From positions 1-29,793 of the forward strand of contig JAEXUD010000031.1 in the NCBI GenBank assembly GCA_023453025.1: a stretch of DNA of 29,793 bases, in the 5' to 3' direction. The DNA comes from Bacillota bacterium. GTDB lineage: Bacteria; Bacillota; Clostridia; Tissierellales; Sedimentibacteraceae. This document shows, piece after piece, positions 16,125-22,907 of this stretch (position 1 is the stretch's first letter; each line of letters starts with the position of its first letter). The position numbers and the translations under genes are program-made. A model generated the notes under the pieces. The model did not search any database. It was not told the DNA's origin and saw nothing but the letters and a program-made list of their open reading frames with translations.

Positions 16125-17201
16125 ATGTCTGATATATTAATATTGACCGCATCCTTTGGTATGGGGCATAAAAGTGTGTCCAATGCCTTAAAGGAACAGA
16201 TTGAGGCGGAAAATAAGAACGCAAAGGTTGTAATTGCAGATATTTGGGAAATATTAAATCCAAAAGTAAAGGACTTCGGTTCAAAAATATATTGTGAACT
16301 GACAGAAAATCATCCTCATGTCTACAACACATTTTACGATATAAAAACAAATTACAAAAATAATATTATAGATAATGTATTTTGCAACTTATACCAGAAA
16401 AAGTTTCATGAATATCTGGAGTTTGAAAAGCCAAGAGTCGTCATCAGTACATTTCCGTTGTGCTCGTGCATGTTATCTAAAATAAAGGAAGAATATGACT
16501 TTAATATTAATTTAATCACAGTAATAACAGATGTTGTAGACAGCTGGGAATGGATTTACGAAGGAACAAATATATATTTAGTTCCGACCGACGAAATAAA
16601 GAATAAACTAATCAATAAAGGAGTCAGCAGTGATATTATACTCGTGACCGGTATTCCTGTCAAAAAGGGATTCATAAGCGAAAATATTAAGCTTTCTGTC
16701 AAGGATAAAAATTCAATTTTGATTGTATTAAGCGGAATAGATAATGTTTCCGAGAGTGTTCTCAACAAACTTGACCAATTCGATAAATTTGATATAATGC
16801 TGGTAACAGGTCGAAATGAAAAGCTTTTTGAAAAATTGTCCAAATACATGTTCTCCAACATTAAGGTGTACGGCTATGTGGATAACATTAATCAAATGAT
16901 GGATCAATCTCTGTTTATTGTAACAAAGCCGGGTGGAGTAACTATATTCGAGGCAATCAATAAGGAATTGCCTTTAATAGTGCTGAATTCAAACATTGGC
17001 CAGGAAAAAGGAAATATTGAATTTATAAGAAAAAATAAATTGGGTGTTGTTATAGATAATTTTTTCAGTTTGCCATTTATACTGGAGTATTATGCCAATA
17101 ATACGGATGTGATTAGTTATTATTGTGAAAACATAAGAAAGATTAAAAAAACTCTGAATTTTACAAATAGCTTTGGCTCGTTCCTTAATGAGGTGATTTA
17201 A
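16125..17201 (+). CDS. MGDG synthase/UgtP-like glycosyltransferase (GT28)
   Basis: A 358-aa GT-B glycosyltransferase. The N-terminal MGDG-synthase-type domain begins with SDILILTASFGMGH (GxGH at 12-15), which contacts the lipid acceptor. The C-terminal GT28 domain carries TKPGGVTIFEAI, the sugar-nucleotide binding motif, after GYVDNINQMM. The family includes B. subtilis UgtP, which puts glucose on diacylglycerol. A cytoplasmic, membrane-bound transfer of a hexose to diacylglycerol or a related lipid is expected. The ATG at 16125 has GAGGT six bases before it, five codons inside the longest frame. The flippase-like gene starts one base after its stop. Confidence 0.88.
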   Translation: MSDILILTASFGMGHKSVSNALKEQIEAENKNAKVVIADIWEILNPKVKDFGSKIYCELTENHPHVYNTFYDIKTNYKNNIIDNVFCNLYQKKFHEYLEFEKPRVVISTFPLCSCMLSKIKEEYDFNINLITVITDVVDSWEWIYEGTNIYLVPTDEIKNKLINKGVSSDIILVTGIPVKKGFISENIKLSVKDKNSILIVLSGIDNVSESVLNKLDQFDKFDIMLVTGRNEKLFEKLSKYMFSNIKVYGYVDNINQMMDQSLFIVTKPGGVTIFEAINKELPLIVLNSNIGQEKGNIEFIRKNKLGVVIDNFFSLPFILEYYANNTDVISYYCENIRKIKKTLNFTNSFGSFLNEVI

Positions 17202-17202
17202 G

Positions 17203-18249
17203 ATGAGGTTGAAAAAATTAAGAAAAAAATTCGGAATAATATTCGTTGCCCTGTCTGCTGCCGTTATGCTGGTTATACTGGCTAAAAACAATGATTTAGT
17301 TAACTTGTTCAAAATAATAAATAATATTAATGCTCACTACATTGTAGCTGCTGTTTTAAGCATGTTTTTGTTTTGGTTTCTTGAAGCAGGTATGCTTTAT
17401 ACACTAATCTCCAAATTTACCGATCGCAAGAAAAATTTAAAAACCTTCTGGCTTGCGGTCAAGGTTACAATGATAGGGCAATACTACAGCAACATTACTC
17501 CAATGGCAACGGGCGGCCAGCCGGTTCAGCTTTGTATTCTGAATGACGATGACATTTCACTAAGCAGCGGGACGGCAATTCTTATAAGCAAGTTTTTGCT
17601 TTTTCAGATTGGTGTAACCATATATACATTTTGTCTTGCAGTTTATAAAATCAAGCTTTTGATTAACTATTACAGTGGTGTTTCAGGTTTTGTAATTGCA
17701 GGTTTGACACTAAATATAGCTATGCTGGGAACTGTGCTGTTAGTAGCATTTAATCAGCGTGTTTTGCTTAAATTATGCAGCATGCTGTTTAGTCTGTTAT
17801 ACAAGCTTCATGTAATTAAGAATGTAAAAAAAGTAATGAACAGAACTGAGAGCTTTATATCCGATTATAATGAAAGCATCATAAAATTAAAGGAAGATTA
17901 CTGGTTTACAATAAAAATGTACGCTGTTACGTTTTTACAACTGACAGTATTTTTCAGCACTACATTTTTTGTATATAAGTCATTTAATTTAAATGATTCC
18001 AATATACTTGATATAATATGTCTGCAGTCTTTCCTGTACATGGCAGTGTCATTTATACCTACGCCGGGTACTGCAGGAGCAAGCGAGGTCGGTTTCATAC
18101 TGCTGCTGGGACATTTGTTCCCTTCAAATATAATATCCACCGCACTGCTGCTGTGGAGAGGAATAAGCTATTATTTCAGTCTGATATTCAGCGGATTTTT
18201 TTCTTTTGCCGTAACAGCATTAGGAAAGAAAAAAATAGCAGTCAACTGA
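17203..18249 (+). CDS. Flippase-like LPG synthase-type membrane protein (UPF0104)
   Basis: The 348-aa protein has about seven to eight membrane segments and the family marks of the lysylphosphatidylglycerol synthase transmembrane domain (PF03706 type): TPMATGGQPVQ near residue 98-108 and FIPTPGTAGASEVGF near 283-297. There is no cytoplasmic aminoacyl-transfer domain, so it is not a full MprF. Such stand-alone domains are thought to flip lipids or take part in polyprenyl or glycolipid transfer. The start codon sits one base after the glycosyltransferase stop, with GAGGTG inside the end of that gene. The pair may make a glycolipid inside and move it to the outer leaflet. Confidence 0.87.
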   Translation: MRLKKLRKKFGIIFVALSAAVMLVILAKNNDLVNLFKIINNINAHYIVAAVLSMFLFWFLEAGMLYTLISKFTDRKKNLKTFWLAVKVTMIGQYYSNITPMATGGQPVQLCILNDDDISLSSGTAILISKFLLFQIGVTIYTFCLAVYKIKLLINYYSGVSGFVIAGLTLNIAMLGTVLLVAFNQRVLLKLCSMLFSLLYKLHVIKNVKKVMNRTESFISDYNESIIKLKEDYWFTIKMYAVTFLQLTVFFSTTFFVYKSFNLNDSNILDIICLQSFLYMAVSFIPTPGTAGASEVGFILLLGHLFPSNIISTALLLWRGISYYFSLIFSGFFSFAVTALGKKKIAVN

Positions 18250-18280
18250 CTTCACGCATAAAGGCCTGTAGCCGAGCATC

Positions 18281-18646
18281 CTACTCTGCCACACAGAAGG
18301 CTGCTGCCAGTTCCCTGGTATGTGAAATTGAAACATGTATTATGCTGATCTCTAATTCCTCCGACCTTTTTAAAGCATTATCTGTTAATTTGACGGACGG
18401 CTTACCCATTTCGTCTTTAAATATTTCAACATGGCAGGGACCGAAATTAGAAAATCCGGTTCCAAGGCATTTTGAAACTGCTTCCTTGGCTGCAAACATT
18501 CCCGCTGCTGTCTGAGCGTTGTATTTCCTTGTTCTTAAATATTCCTGCTCATTTTTAGAAAAAATTTTGTTCATAAATTTTTCGTTATCTAAGTTTTTCC
18601 TGATTCTATCTATTTCCGTAATATCAATTCCCGTTCCTTTTATCAC
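18281..18646 (-). CDS. acpS: Holo-[acyl-carrier-protein] synthase
   Basis: AcpS transfers phosphopantetheine from CoA to the serine of ACP, activating fatty acid synthesis. The 121-aa protein has the metal-binding Asp8 in GTGIDITEIDRI and Glu55 in FAAKEAVSKCLGTG, the two conserved motifs, and the late SISHTRELAAAFCV strand. It starts with GTG, with AGGAG ten bases upstream. It is convergent with the flippase-like gene, 31 bases apart. In B. subtilis acpS precedes ydcC, alr and ndoAI; here the glycosyltransferase/flippase pair lies between it and the lipoprotein gene. Confidence 0.96.
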   Translation of the reverse strand: MIKGTGIDITEIDRIRKNLDNEKFMNKIFSKNEQEYLRTRKYNAQTAAGMFAAKEAVSKCLGTGFSNFGPCHVEIFKDEMGKPSVKLTDNALKRSEELEISIIHVSISHTRELAAAFCVAE

Positions 18647-18670
18647 TTTACAATCTCCTAAAAAAATTAA

Positions 18671-18699
18671 TTGACAAAGAGTCTACTGTACGTAATAAT
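18671..18699 (+). promoter_or_regulatory. upp promoter
   Basis: Perfect -35 TTGACA (18671-18676), 17-base spacer, -10 AATAAT (18694-18699, five of six). The upp ATG is about 65 bases from the predicted start point. Confidence 0.7.
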
Positions 18700-18765
18700 T
18701 ATATTATATGATTAAATTTAATACAATTCTTAATTAATAAATCTCATAAAGGAGCAGTAATATAT

Positions 18766-19398
18766 ATGATGAATAATGTAACAGTAGTGTCTCATCCGTT
18801 AATCCAGCACAAGCTGACAATGTTAAGAGACAAGAACACTTCCTCAAAGGATTTCAGGGAGTTAGTGAGAGAAATTGCCATGTTAATGGCTTATGAAGTA
18901 ACAAGAAATCTTCCTCTTATGGATGTTGAAATTGAAACTCCAATTTCAAAAACCACAGGCAAGGCGCTTGCAGGAGAGGATATTGCAATTGTCCCAGTAT
19001 TAAGAGCAGGCTTAGGTATGGTTGACGGAATGCTTGATTTAATTCCGAATGCAAAAATTGGTCACATTGGTTTATACAGAAACGAAGAAACATTAGAACC
19101 TGTTGAATACTACTGCAAGCTTCCCAACGATATAGGAAACCGAATCGTAATAATAACAGAACCTATGCTTTCAACCGGAGGCTCTATGAACGGAGCAATA
19201 GCTTTGTTAAAAAAACACGGAGCTAAAAAAATCAAATCAATACATTTAGTATGCGCTCCCGAAGGATTAAAAAAAGTTACCGAAGCTCATCCTGATATTG
19301 AAATATATACAGCTTCTATAGACGAAAAATTTAATGACATAGGCTACATTGTACCTGGATTAGGAGATGCCGGAGACAGATTATTCGGCACAAAGTAA
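18766..19398 (+). CDS. upp: Uracil phosphoribosyltransferase
   Basis: Upp salvages uracil by joining it to PRPP to give UMP. The 210-aa length and motifs are typical: VPVLRAGLGMVDGML near 76-90, the PRPP loop PMLSTGGSMNGA near 133-144, and the uracil-binding end VPGLGDAGDRLFGTK. The PRPP loop is preceded by Thr-Glu132 where most Upp proteins have Asp (the usual DPMLATGGS), a conservative but unusual change. An AAGGAG site precedes the first of two adjacent ATG codons; either could be used. The lipid kinase-like gene follows on the same strand after 57 bases. Confidence 0.97.
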   Translation: MMNNVTVVSHPLIQHKLTMLRDKNTSSKDFRELVREIAMLMAYEVTRNLPLMDVEIETPISKTTGKALAGEDIAIVPVLRAGLGMVDGMLDLIPNAKIGHIGLYRNEETLEPVEYYCKLPNDIGNRIVIITEPMLSTGGSMNGAIALLKKHGAKKIKSIHLVCAPEGLKKVTEAHPDIEIYTASIDEKFNDIGYIVPGLGDAGDRLFGTK

Positions 19399-19455
19399 GG
19401 ACAGCGAGGGATCTCATGTTTTACAGAAGACTCAAATTTTAGCAGTGGAGAAGTT

Positions 19456-20406
19456 ATGAGACATATATTTATTATAAACCCTGTTGCCGGAAACGGCAAT
19501 TTTAAAGATGAATTAGCTGATAAAATCAATGCATCACTCAACAACAAAGATATTGATTATGAAGTTTATTTTTCTAAATATAAGGGTGATATAAAAAATT
19601 ATTTAATAAGTAAATGTGCCGACAATATTCAAAGTGTTATTTATGCCTGCGGCGGAGATGGAACATTACATGAAGTAATCAATACAACCTGCTTTTATGA
19701 GCATATCAGTGTAGGTGTGATACCGTGCGGTTCCGGAAATGACTTTATTAAAAACTTTAATAATTATGAGTTTTTCAGTGATATTAATTCTCAAATACAA
19801 GGTAAAAGTGTTAACATAGACCTTATCAAGGTAAATGATAAATATGCTGCATCTGTATGCAATATAGGATTAGATGCTGATGCAGCATTTAATATGCACA
19901 AATTTAAAAAGCTTCCGTTAATTAAAGGCTCTACAAGATACTATTTAGCTGTATTATATTGTCTGGTTAACAAGCTTGGAAAATCACTTGAGGTTATTGT
20001 CGACGACTTTGAAATATTAAATGCTTCATACTTGTTAGGTGTTATAGCAAATGGACAATTCTACGGAGGGGGTTATAAATGTGCTCCCTTGGCTCTTGTA
20101 AATGACGGCATATTAGATTTGTGCATGGTAGATATGATATCCAGGTTTAAAATTTTAAACATAATCGGCTCTTACAAGATTGGAACACATTTAGAAAACC
20201 CCAAAATAAATCAGTATATAACCTATAAGAAGTGTACGAGTGTGAAAGTTAAAGGCAATGAGCCCTTGAATATATGTATTGACGGTGAAATCTACATTTA
20301 TAATGAGGTTCAGCTGAATATAGAAAAAAATGCCCTGAAGTTCTGGCTTCCGAAAGGAACCCAAATTCAAGGCATCCTAAAATCTGAGACAGCCTGGATA
20401 TCTTAG
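19456..20406 (+). CDS. Diacylglycerol kinase-like lipid kinase (DagK/YegS/BmrU family)
   Basis: A 316-aa DAGK-catalytic protein. It shows the N-terminal IFIINPVAGNG strand-loop, the nucleotide-binding CGGDGTLHEV (GGDGT at 66-70), the IPCGSGNDF motif (89-97), and later GVIANGQFYGGGYKCAP, which helps shape the active site. Such enzymes phosphorylate diacylglycerol to phosphatidic acid in B. subtilis DgkB-type lipid recycling, but some members use other lipids. The nearby UgtP-like enzyme would use diacylglycerol, so the two may compete for or balance the same pool. GGAGAAG stands before the ATG. Confidence 0.9.
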   Translation: MRHIFIINPVAGNGNFKDELADKINASLNNKDIDYEVYFSKYKGDIKNYLISKCADNIQSVIYACGGDGTLHEVINTTCFYEHISVGVIPCGSGNDFIKNFNNYEFFSDINSQIQGKSVNIDLIKVNDKYAASVCNIGLDADAAFNMHKFKKLPLIKGSTRYYLAVLYCLVNKLGKSLEVIVDDFEILNASYLLGVIANGQFYGGGYKCAPLALVNDGILDLCMVDMISRFKILNIIGSYKIGTHLENPKINQYITYKKCTSVKVKGNEPLNICIDGEIYIYNEVQLNIEKNALKFWLPKGTQIQGILKSETAWIS

Positions 20407-20437
20407 ATTACTGACAAACCCTATTTATGTCATCCTG

Positions 20438-20502
20438 AACGATAGTGAAGGATCTCCGCTTGGTCAAAACAGGAGATTCTTCAGCTGCGGTTCAGAATGA
20501 CA
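20438..20502. repeat. Second GTCATTC-type palindromic element
   Basis: Outer arms TGTCATCCTGAAC and GTTCAGAATGACA pair over 13 positions with one mismatch. Inner arms AAGGATCTCC and GGAGATTCTT pair with one mismatch. The form TGTCATCCTGAAC...GAAGGATCT resembles hairpin repeats scattered through many bacterial genomes. It shares its right end TCAGAATGACA with the element at 11629-11709, so the two seem to be members of one family. It lies downstream of the lipid kinase gene. Confidence 0.75.
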
Positions 20503-20531
20503 ATAGCAAAAGTGACTTTGTCATCAAGCTG

Positions 20532-20554
20532 AGACAGCCTAGCTGTCTTTTTTT
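20532..20554 (+). terminator. Terminator of the upp - lipid kinase unit
   Basis: AGACAGC-CTA-GCTGTCT forms a 7-bp stem with a three-base loop, followed by seven T. The T run overlaps the last bases of queT, which comes from the other side. Confidence 0.85.
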
Positions 20555-21059
20555 AATTGATTGATAATCTATCCACTAAATTAGTGTTTTTCATAATTGA
20601 ATTTACAACAACTGTTCCTGCTAATGTCACTACTACAAGCTCACCTATGGCTACATAAAGAGCATTAATAAAAAATGGTGTCTGAAACAGATATGTCAGT
20701 TCAAATCCAACAAGCACTGCATTTGAAATTACCGGACCAAGGCTTGCAGCTATCAATGATTTTTTGTTGTATCCCAAAGTCTTTCTCACTGTTACTATAA
20801 ACATAACAGCAATAAAAGTTGCGAACGATCCTACAACAACATCAATTACTCCCAACGGACTTGCCATATTAGCCAAAACACATCCCAGGACTAATCCAAG
20901 ACCATATTTAGGCTCTATAAACGCAAATAACACCAATATCTCCGCTACCCTGAACTGTAATTGCTCGTAGCTCATCCATGCAAATGCATAGGTTAATGCC
21001 GCATATGCCGCTGCTATCAGGGCAGTGCGTGTGATAAATTGTACATTGTTTTTTTCCAT
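20553..21059 (-). CDS. queT: QueT family queuosine-precursor transporter (ECF S component)
   Basis: A 168-aa membrane protein with five to six segments and the QueT-family core (YEQLQFRVAEILVLFAFI, ANMASPLGVIDVVVGS). QueT proteins are ECF-type substrate-binding S components believed to take up queuosine precursors such as preQ1 for tRNA modification. The preQ1-like leader upstream supports that. It should draw energy from a shared EcfA1-EcfA2-EcfT module, encoded 1.8 kb away on the same strand. The ATG follows GGAG by eight bases, and that GGAG lies in a hairpin. The gene may be transcribed by read-through from rplM-rpsI. Confidence 0.9.
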   Translation of the reverse strand: MEKNNVQFITRTALIAAAYAALTYAFAWMSYEQLQFRVAEILVLFAFIEPKYGLGLVLGCVLANMASPLGVIDVVVGSFATFIAVMFIVTVRKTLGYNKKSLIAASLGPVISNAVLVGFELTYLFQTPFFINALYVAIGELVVVTLAGTVVVNSIMKNTNLVDRLSIN

Positions 21060-21066
21060 TAAAAAA

Positions 21067-21093
21067 ACTCCTTTCGAATAGAATTCTCGGAGT
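21067..21093 (-). promoter_or_regulatory. Hairpin that hides the queT ribosome binding site
   Basis: On the minus strand ACTCC pairs with GGAGT, with an inner GAAT/ATTC stem. The GGAGT arm is the queT ribosome binding site and is followed by six more T, so the structure could block translation or act as a weak terminator. It is the probable expression platform of the riboswitch upstream. Confidence 0.6.
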
Positions 21094-21104
21094 CACTAAA
21101 AAAA

Positions 21105-21139
21105 CTTGATTTTTAAAGTGGGTGCCAAGAAAACACTTT
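21105..21139 (-). ncRNA. preQ1-I-like riboswitch aptamer
   Basis: On the minus strand AAAGTG (21134-21139) pairs with CACTTT (21115-21120) around a 13-base loop rich in T and C. The loop CTTG can pair with CAAG (21105-21108) after the A-rich tail AAAAAT, forming an H-type pseudoknot of about 35 bases. That is the preQ1-I arrangement, and queT directly follows. Assigned from architecture and context, not from a covariance search. Confidence 0.6.
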
Positions 21140-21154
21140 TATTTCATATATAAA

Positions 21155-21172
21155 GGGACGGTGTACCGTCCC
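21155..21172 (-). terminator. Weak terminator after rpsI
   Basis: A perfect 7-bp stem GGGACGG/CCGTCCC with a four-base loop follows the rpsI stop by about 8 bases. Only TTTATAT follows on the minus strand, so read-through into queT is likely. Confidence 0.6.
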
Positions 21173-21179
21173 GATATTA

Positions 21180-21569
21180 TTATCTCTTGCTGAACTGTGA
21201 TGCTCTTCTTGCTTTTTTCAAGCCGTATTTCTTTCTTTCCTTCATTCTTGGATCTCTTGTTAAGAATCCTGCTTTTTTAAGGATTGGTCTTAATTCACTA
21301 TCTACCTGTAAAAGTGCTCTTGAAACACCGTGTCTGATTGCTCCTGCCTGACCAGTGTATCCGCCACCTTTTACGCTTACTAATACATCGTATTGACCCA
21401 TTGTATCAGTAATCATTAAAGGTTCTTTAACCAATACTCTCAAAGTTTCATATTTTATATAATCTTCTAAGTCTCTTTTATTTACGGTAATTTTTCCGGT
21501 TCCCGGAACCAATCTTACTCTGGCTATTGCCTTTTTTCTTCTGCCTGTACCTCTGTATTGTGCATCCAT
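21180..21569 (-). CDS. rpsI: 30S ribosomal protein S9
   Basis: S9 is a small-subunit protein whose C-terminal tail reaches the P-site tRNA. The 129-aa product shows the family landmarks: YRGTGRRKKAIARVRL at the start, VSVKGGGYTGQAGAIRHGVSRAL in the middle, and the basic tail ending RRASQFSKR with terminal Lys-Arg. It is the second gene of rplM-rpsI, 17 bases after rplM, with a GGAGGAGG-type site. Normal in length and content. Confidence 0.98.
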   Translation of the reverse strand: MDAQYRGTGRRKKAIARVRLVPGTGKITVNKRDLEDYIKYETLRVLVKEPLMITDTMGQYDVLVSVKGGGYTGQAGAIRHGVSRALLQVDSELRPILKKAGFLTRDPRMKERKKYGLKKARRASQFSKR

Positions 21570-21586
21570 CTATTCGTCCTCCTCCC

Positions 21587-22018
21587 TTAAAACTCGTATA
21601 CTTCTGGTTTTTGAGCCTGATGATTGTGCTCTGGACCGGCATATACTTTAAGTTTCTTTAACATTTTTCTTCCAAGGCTGTTCTTTGGAAGCATTCCTTT
21701 TACTGCAAGATAAACCGGTTGTTCTGGTTTAGTCTCGAATAATCTTCTGTAAGGAGTTTCCTTTAATCCGCCCGGATAAAGGGAGTGGTGTCTGTATAAT
21801 TTCTGATCTAATTTCTTTCCTGTCAAAACAACCTTATCAGCGTTAACTACTATAACAAAATCTCCAGTGTCAACGTGTGGTGTGTAAATTGCTTTATGTT
21901 TACCTCTTAATATCTTAGCAACTTCTGTTGCAAGTCTACCTAAAGTTTTTCCTTCGGCATCAATAACATACCATGCCCTGTTAACTTCATTAGGTTTAGC
22001 CAAGAAGCTCTTCATCAT
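21587..22018 (-). CDS. rplM: 50S ribosomal protein L13
   Basis: L13 is an early 50S assembly protein. The 143-aa sequence is complete, with RAWYVIDAEGKTLGRLA, the HVDTGDFVIVVNADKV strand, the LYRHHSLYPGGLKE loop and GMLPKNSLGRKMLKKLKVY. Two adjacent ATG codons follow an AGGAGG site; the second is the more usual spacing, but the difference is one residue. It opens the rplM-rpsI unit behind its own promoter and an L13-leader-like RNA, even though truA and ecf genes lie just upstream on the same strand. Confidence 0.98.
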   Translation of the reverse strand: MMKSFLAKPNEVNRAWYVIDAEGKTLGRLATEVAKILRGKHKAIYTPHVDTGDFVIVVNADKVVLTGKKLDQKLYRHHSLYPGGLKETPYRRLFETKPEQPVYLAVKGMLPKNSLGRKMLKKLKVYAGPEHNHQAQKPEVYEF

Positions 22019-22064
22019 GTTTCCTCCTGTTTTTACTATTAAATTGATTAATCATAATGTATTG

Positions 22065-22120
22065 AAAAAACCTAACTCCGGGGCATTGGAACGGTTTTTA
22101 ATTCAATCTTATCATACCTA
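22065..22120 (-). ncRNA. L13 leader-like RNA
   Basis: Between the promoter and rplM the minus strand contains AAAAACCG...CAATGCCCCGGAGTTAGGTTTTTT. The outer AAAAACC/GGTTTTT arms can pair, and the CCCCGGAGTTAGG segment fits what I recall of the Firmicutes L13 leader, a cis element for autoregulation of rplM. The T run after the stem also makes it a possible attenuator. Confidence 0.68.
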
Positions 22121-22124
22121 TGAT

Positions 22125-22153
22125 ATTTTATATTAAAATATTACTTGTGTCAA
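22125..22153 (-). promoter_or_regulatory. Promoter of rplM-rpsI
   Basis: Perfect -35 TTGACA (22148-22153), 17-base spacer, -10 TAAAAT (22125-22130) on the minus strand. It uses the same hexamers and spacing as the rplU promoter and starts 7 bases beyond the truA stop. Confidence 0.88.
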
Positions 22154-22160
22154 GGATTTT

Positions 22161-22907
22161 TTAATTTAAATTATAATTCACATTCATTAAAAACAATCCC
22201 TGCGGTTCAGCAGTTTTTCCAAGCAGATTCCTGTCTGATTTATTCAATGCTTCTTCAATACAACCAGTTGGCTTTACGCCTTTTCCTATATCAATTAAGG
22301 TTCCTGAAATTATTCTGACCATATTGTACAAAAATCCATTCCCCGTTATATACAGCTTAATAAGCTTATCTTCCTTGACAAGATTTGTTTCATATACGGT
22401 CCTCACTGTTGTTTTAGCCTGAGAACCTGCTGCCATAAAGCTTCTGAAATCATGAGTTCCTTCTAATGATTTCACAGCTGCCTGCATCTTTTCAAAATCC
22501 AAGACTGATGGTACAAAGCAGGAATATCTGATGTAAAATGGATTCCATACCTTGTCATTATATATTTGATACATATAGGTTTTGTCATGAGCATCAAATC
22601 TTGAATTAAATTCCGGATTAACATCCTCAGACTCAATAATTCTGATATCAGTTGGCAAATTTGCATTTAATGCTATTTTTATTTTTCCCGCAGGTATATT
22701 TGTATCTGCCGTAAAATTAGCGACCTGACCAAGAGCATGTACACCGCTGTCTGTCCTTCCGGAGCCTGTTAAATTAACTTTCTGCTTCATTACAACGCTT
22801 ATTGCATGTTCAATTGTTTCTTGTACTGTGGCCTTGTTTAATTGAGTCTGCCACCCATGATAAGCAGTACCGTCATAGGCAATTTTCAGCTTAATATTCC
22901 TTACCAT
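22161..22907 (-). CDS. truA: tRNA pseudouridine(38-40) synthase
   Basis: TruA converts uridines 38-40 of the tRNA anticodon arm to pseudouridine. The 248-aa protein has AYDGTAYHGWQTQ at the start, the catalytic Asp53 in GSGRTDSGVHA, the FNSRFDAHDKTYMYQI block, and GNGFLYNMVRIISGTLIDIG near the C-terminus. Its start overlaps the ecfT stop by seven bases, so translation is coupled. The order ecfT-truA-rplM-rpsI is the conserved Firmicutes arrangement. Confidence 0.97.
   Translation of the reverse strand: MVRNIKLKIAYDGTAYHGWQTQLNKATVQETIEHAISVVMKQKVNLTGSGRTDSGVHALGQVANFTADTNIPAGKIKIALNANLPTDIRIIESEDVNPEFNSRFDAHDKTYMYQIYNDKVWNPFYIRYSCFVPSVLDFEKMQAAVKSLEGTHDFRSFMAAGSQAKTTVRTVYETNLVKEDKLIKLYITGNGFLYNMVRIISGTLIDIGKGVKPTGCIEEALNKSDRNLLGKTAEPQGLFLMNVNYNLN

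Noticed and set aside
18018..18515. 165-aa open frame overlapping the flippase-like gene and acpS
   Set aside because: It covers parts of two well-supported genes on both strands and has no recognisable protein features.
19399..19455. AGCGAGGGATCTC resembling part of the GTCATTC-type repeat
   Set aside because: Only a short fragment without the paired arms; too little to call a third repeat copy.
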